DNA of 38,383 bases from a virus, in IMG/VR virus record IMGVR_UViG_3300050821_004109, positions 1 to 38,383 of that record. One strand, written 5' to 3'. The notes below the pieces were generated by a model. That model was not told the DNA's origin. It ran no database searches and worked only from the letters and a program-made list of their open reading frames with translations. Of the stretch, positions 38,272 through 38,383 are shown piece by piece. Position 1 is the stretch's first letter. Each line of letters begins with the position of its first letter. Position numbers and translations under genes: made by a program.

Positions 38272-38383
38272 TGGCCCGGCATCCCGTGCCACCCGGCGGC
38301 GATGTGGTTGGCCCACTCGGAGTGGCAGATGGCCGCCCCGGCCCAGTAGCAGAGGCAGAGGACCGCGATGGAAATCAGGATGT
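38268..38383 (-). CDS. Membrane protein, 5' partial at window edge
   Basis: Only the last 37 residues are visible. They begin in the frame with a hydrophobic helix (ILISIAVLCLCYWAGAAICH), then a short soluble end (SEWANHIAAGWHGMPGQ). Its TGA overlaps the ATG of the next gene (ATGA, 38268-38271), which supports the frame although the start lies beyond the right edge. The full length and identity are unknown. Confidence 0.5.
   Translation of the reverse strand, partial: ILISIAVLCLCYWAGAAICHSEWANHIAAGWHGMPGQ

Overview
The window is a near-continuous stretch of a GC-rich (about 60% or more) tailed-phage genome of the short-tailed, T7-like (podovirus) kind. The evidence is a head-to-tail connector, tail tubular proteins A and B, T7-type internal virion proteins, a fibre with a T7 gp17-like N-terminal part, a scaffold, a capsid protein and TerL. 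No integrase, tRNA, DNA polymerase or RNA polymerase is visible, so part of the genome lies outside. The host cannot be named. A lipobox, Sec-type signal peptides and a near absence of Shine-Dalgarno sequences at uncoupled starts fit a Gram-negative host with weak SD use. Two-position tetrapeptide repeats with a DUF6745-like C-terminus open the window, and its left edge cuts this array.

Layout, plus strand (1-7077), early and nucleic-acid genes: partial DUF6745-like repeat protein, SSB-like OB-fold protein with an acidic tip, DEDDh exonuclease, coiled-coil protein and a small hypothetical. Then comes an unbroken chain of seven genes joined by 4-nt ATGA/GTGA overlaps (3628-7077): XRE-type HTH regulator, replication-like protein, SWIM zinc-finger miniprotein, PP-loop (PAPS-reductase-like) enzyme, winged-helix-like protein, DpdA/TGT-like protein and HNH nuclease. 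The PP-loop, DpdA-like, SWIM and HNH genes look like a candidate DNA-base modification module.

Minus strand (read right to left, 38383-7074), structural and lysis genes: three small genes at the right edge, a strong terminator (37655-37694), a structured non-coding stretch, a small basic protein, a DUF5681-like small terminase candidate, TerL, a pectate-lyase-like tailspike, small proteins, portal, more small proteins, scaffold, a GroES-like co-chaperonin, a decoration candidate, a second strong terminator with structured RNA, major capsid protein, a virion protein with a carbohydrate-binding-like module, a third terminator, tail tubes A and B, a cupin-like protein, three internal virion proteins, an acidic 36-residue peptide and an ATP-grasp protein. 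The strand ends in an envelope-directed block (12928-7074) of two fibre-like proteins and a small partner with signal peptides, a small membrane protein, a lipoprotein, a class 3 lipase-like esterase and two more membrane proteins. No peptidoglycan hydrolase is recognisable.

The plus and minus transcription units converge at 7074-7077, where the two stop codons share one CTAG.
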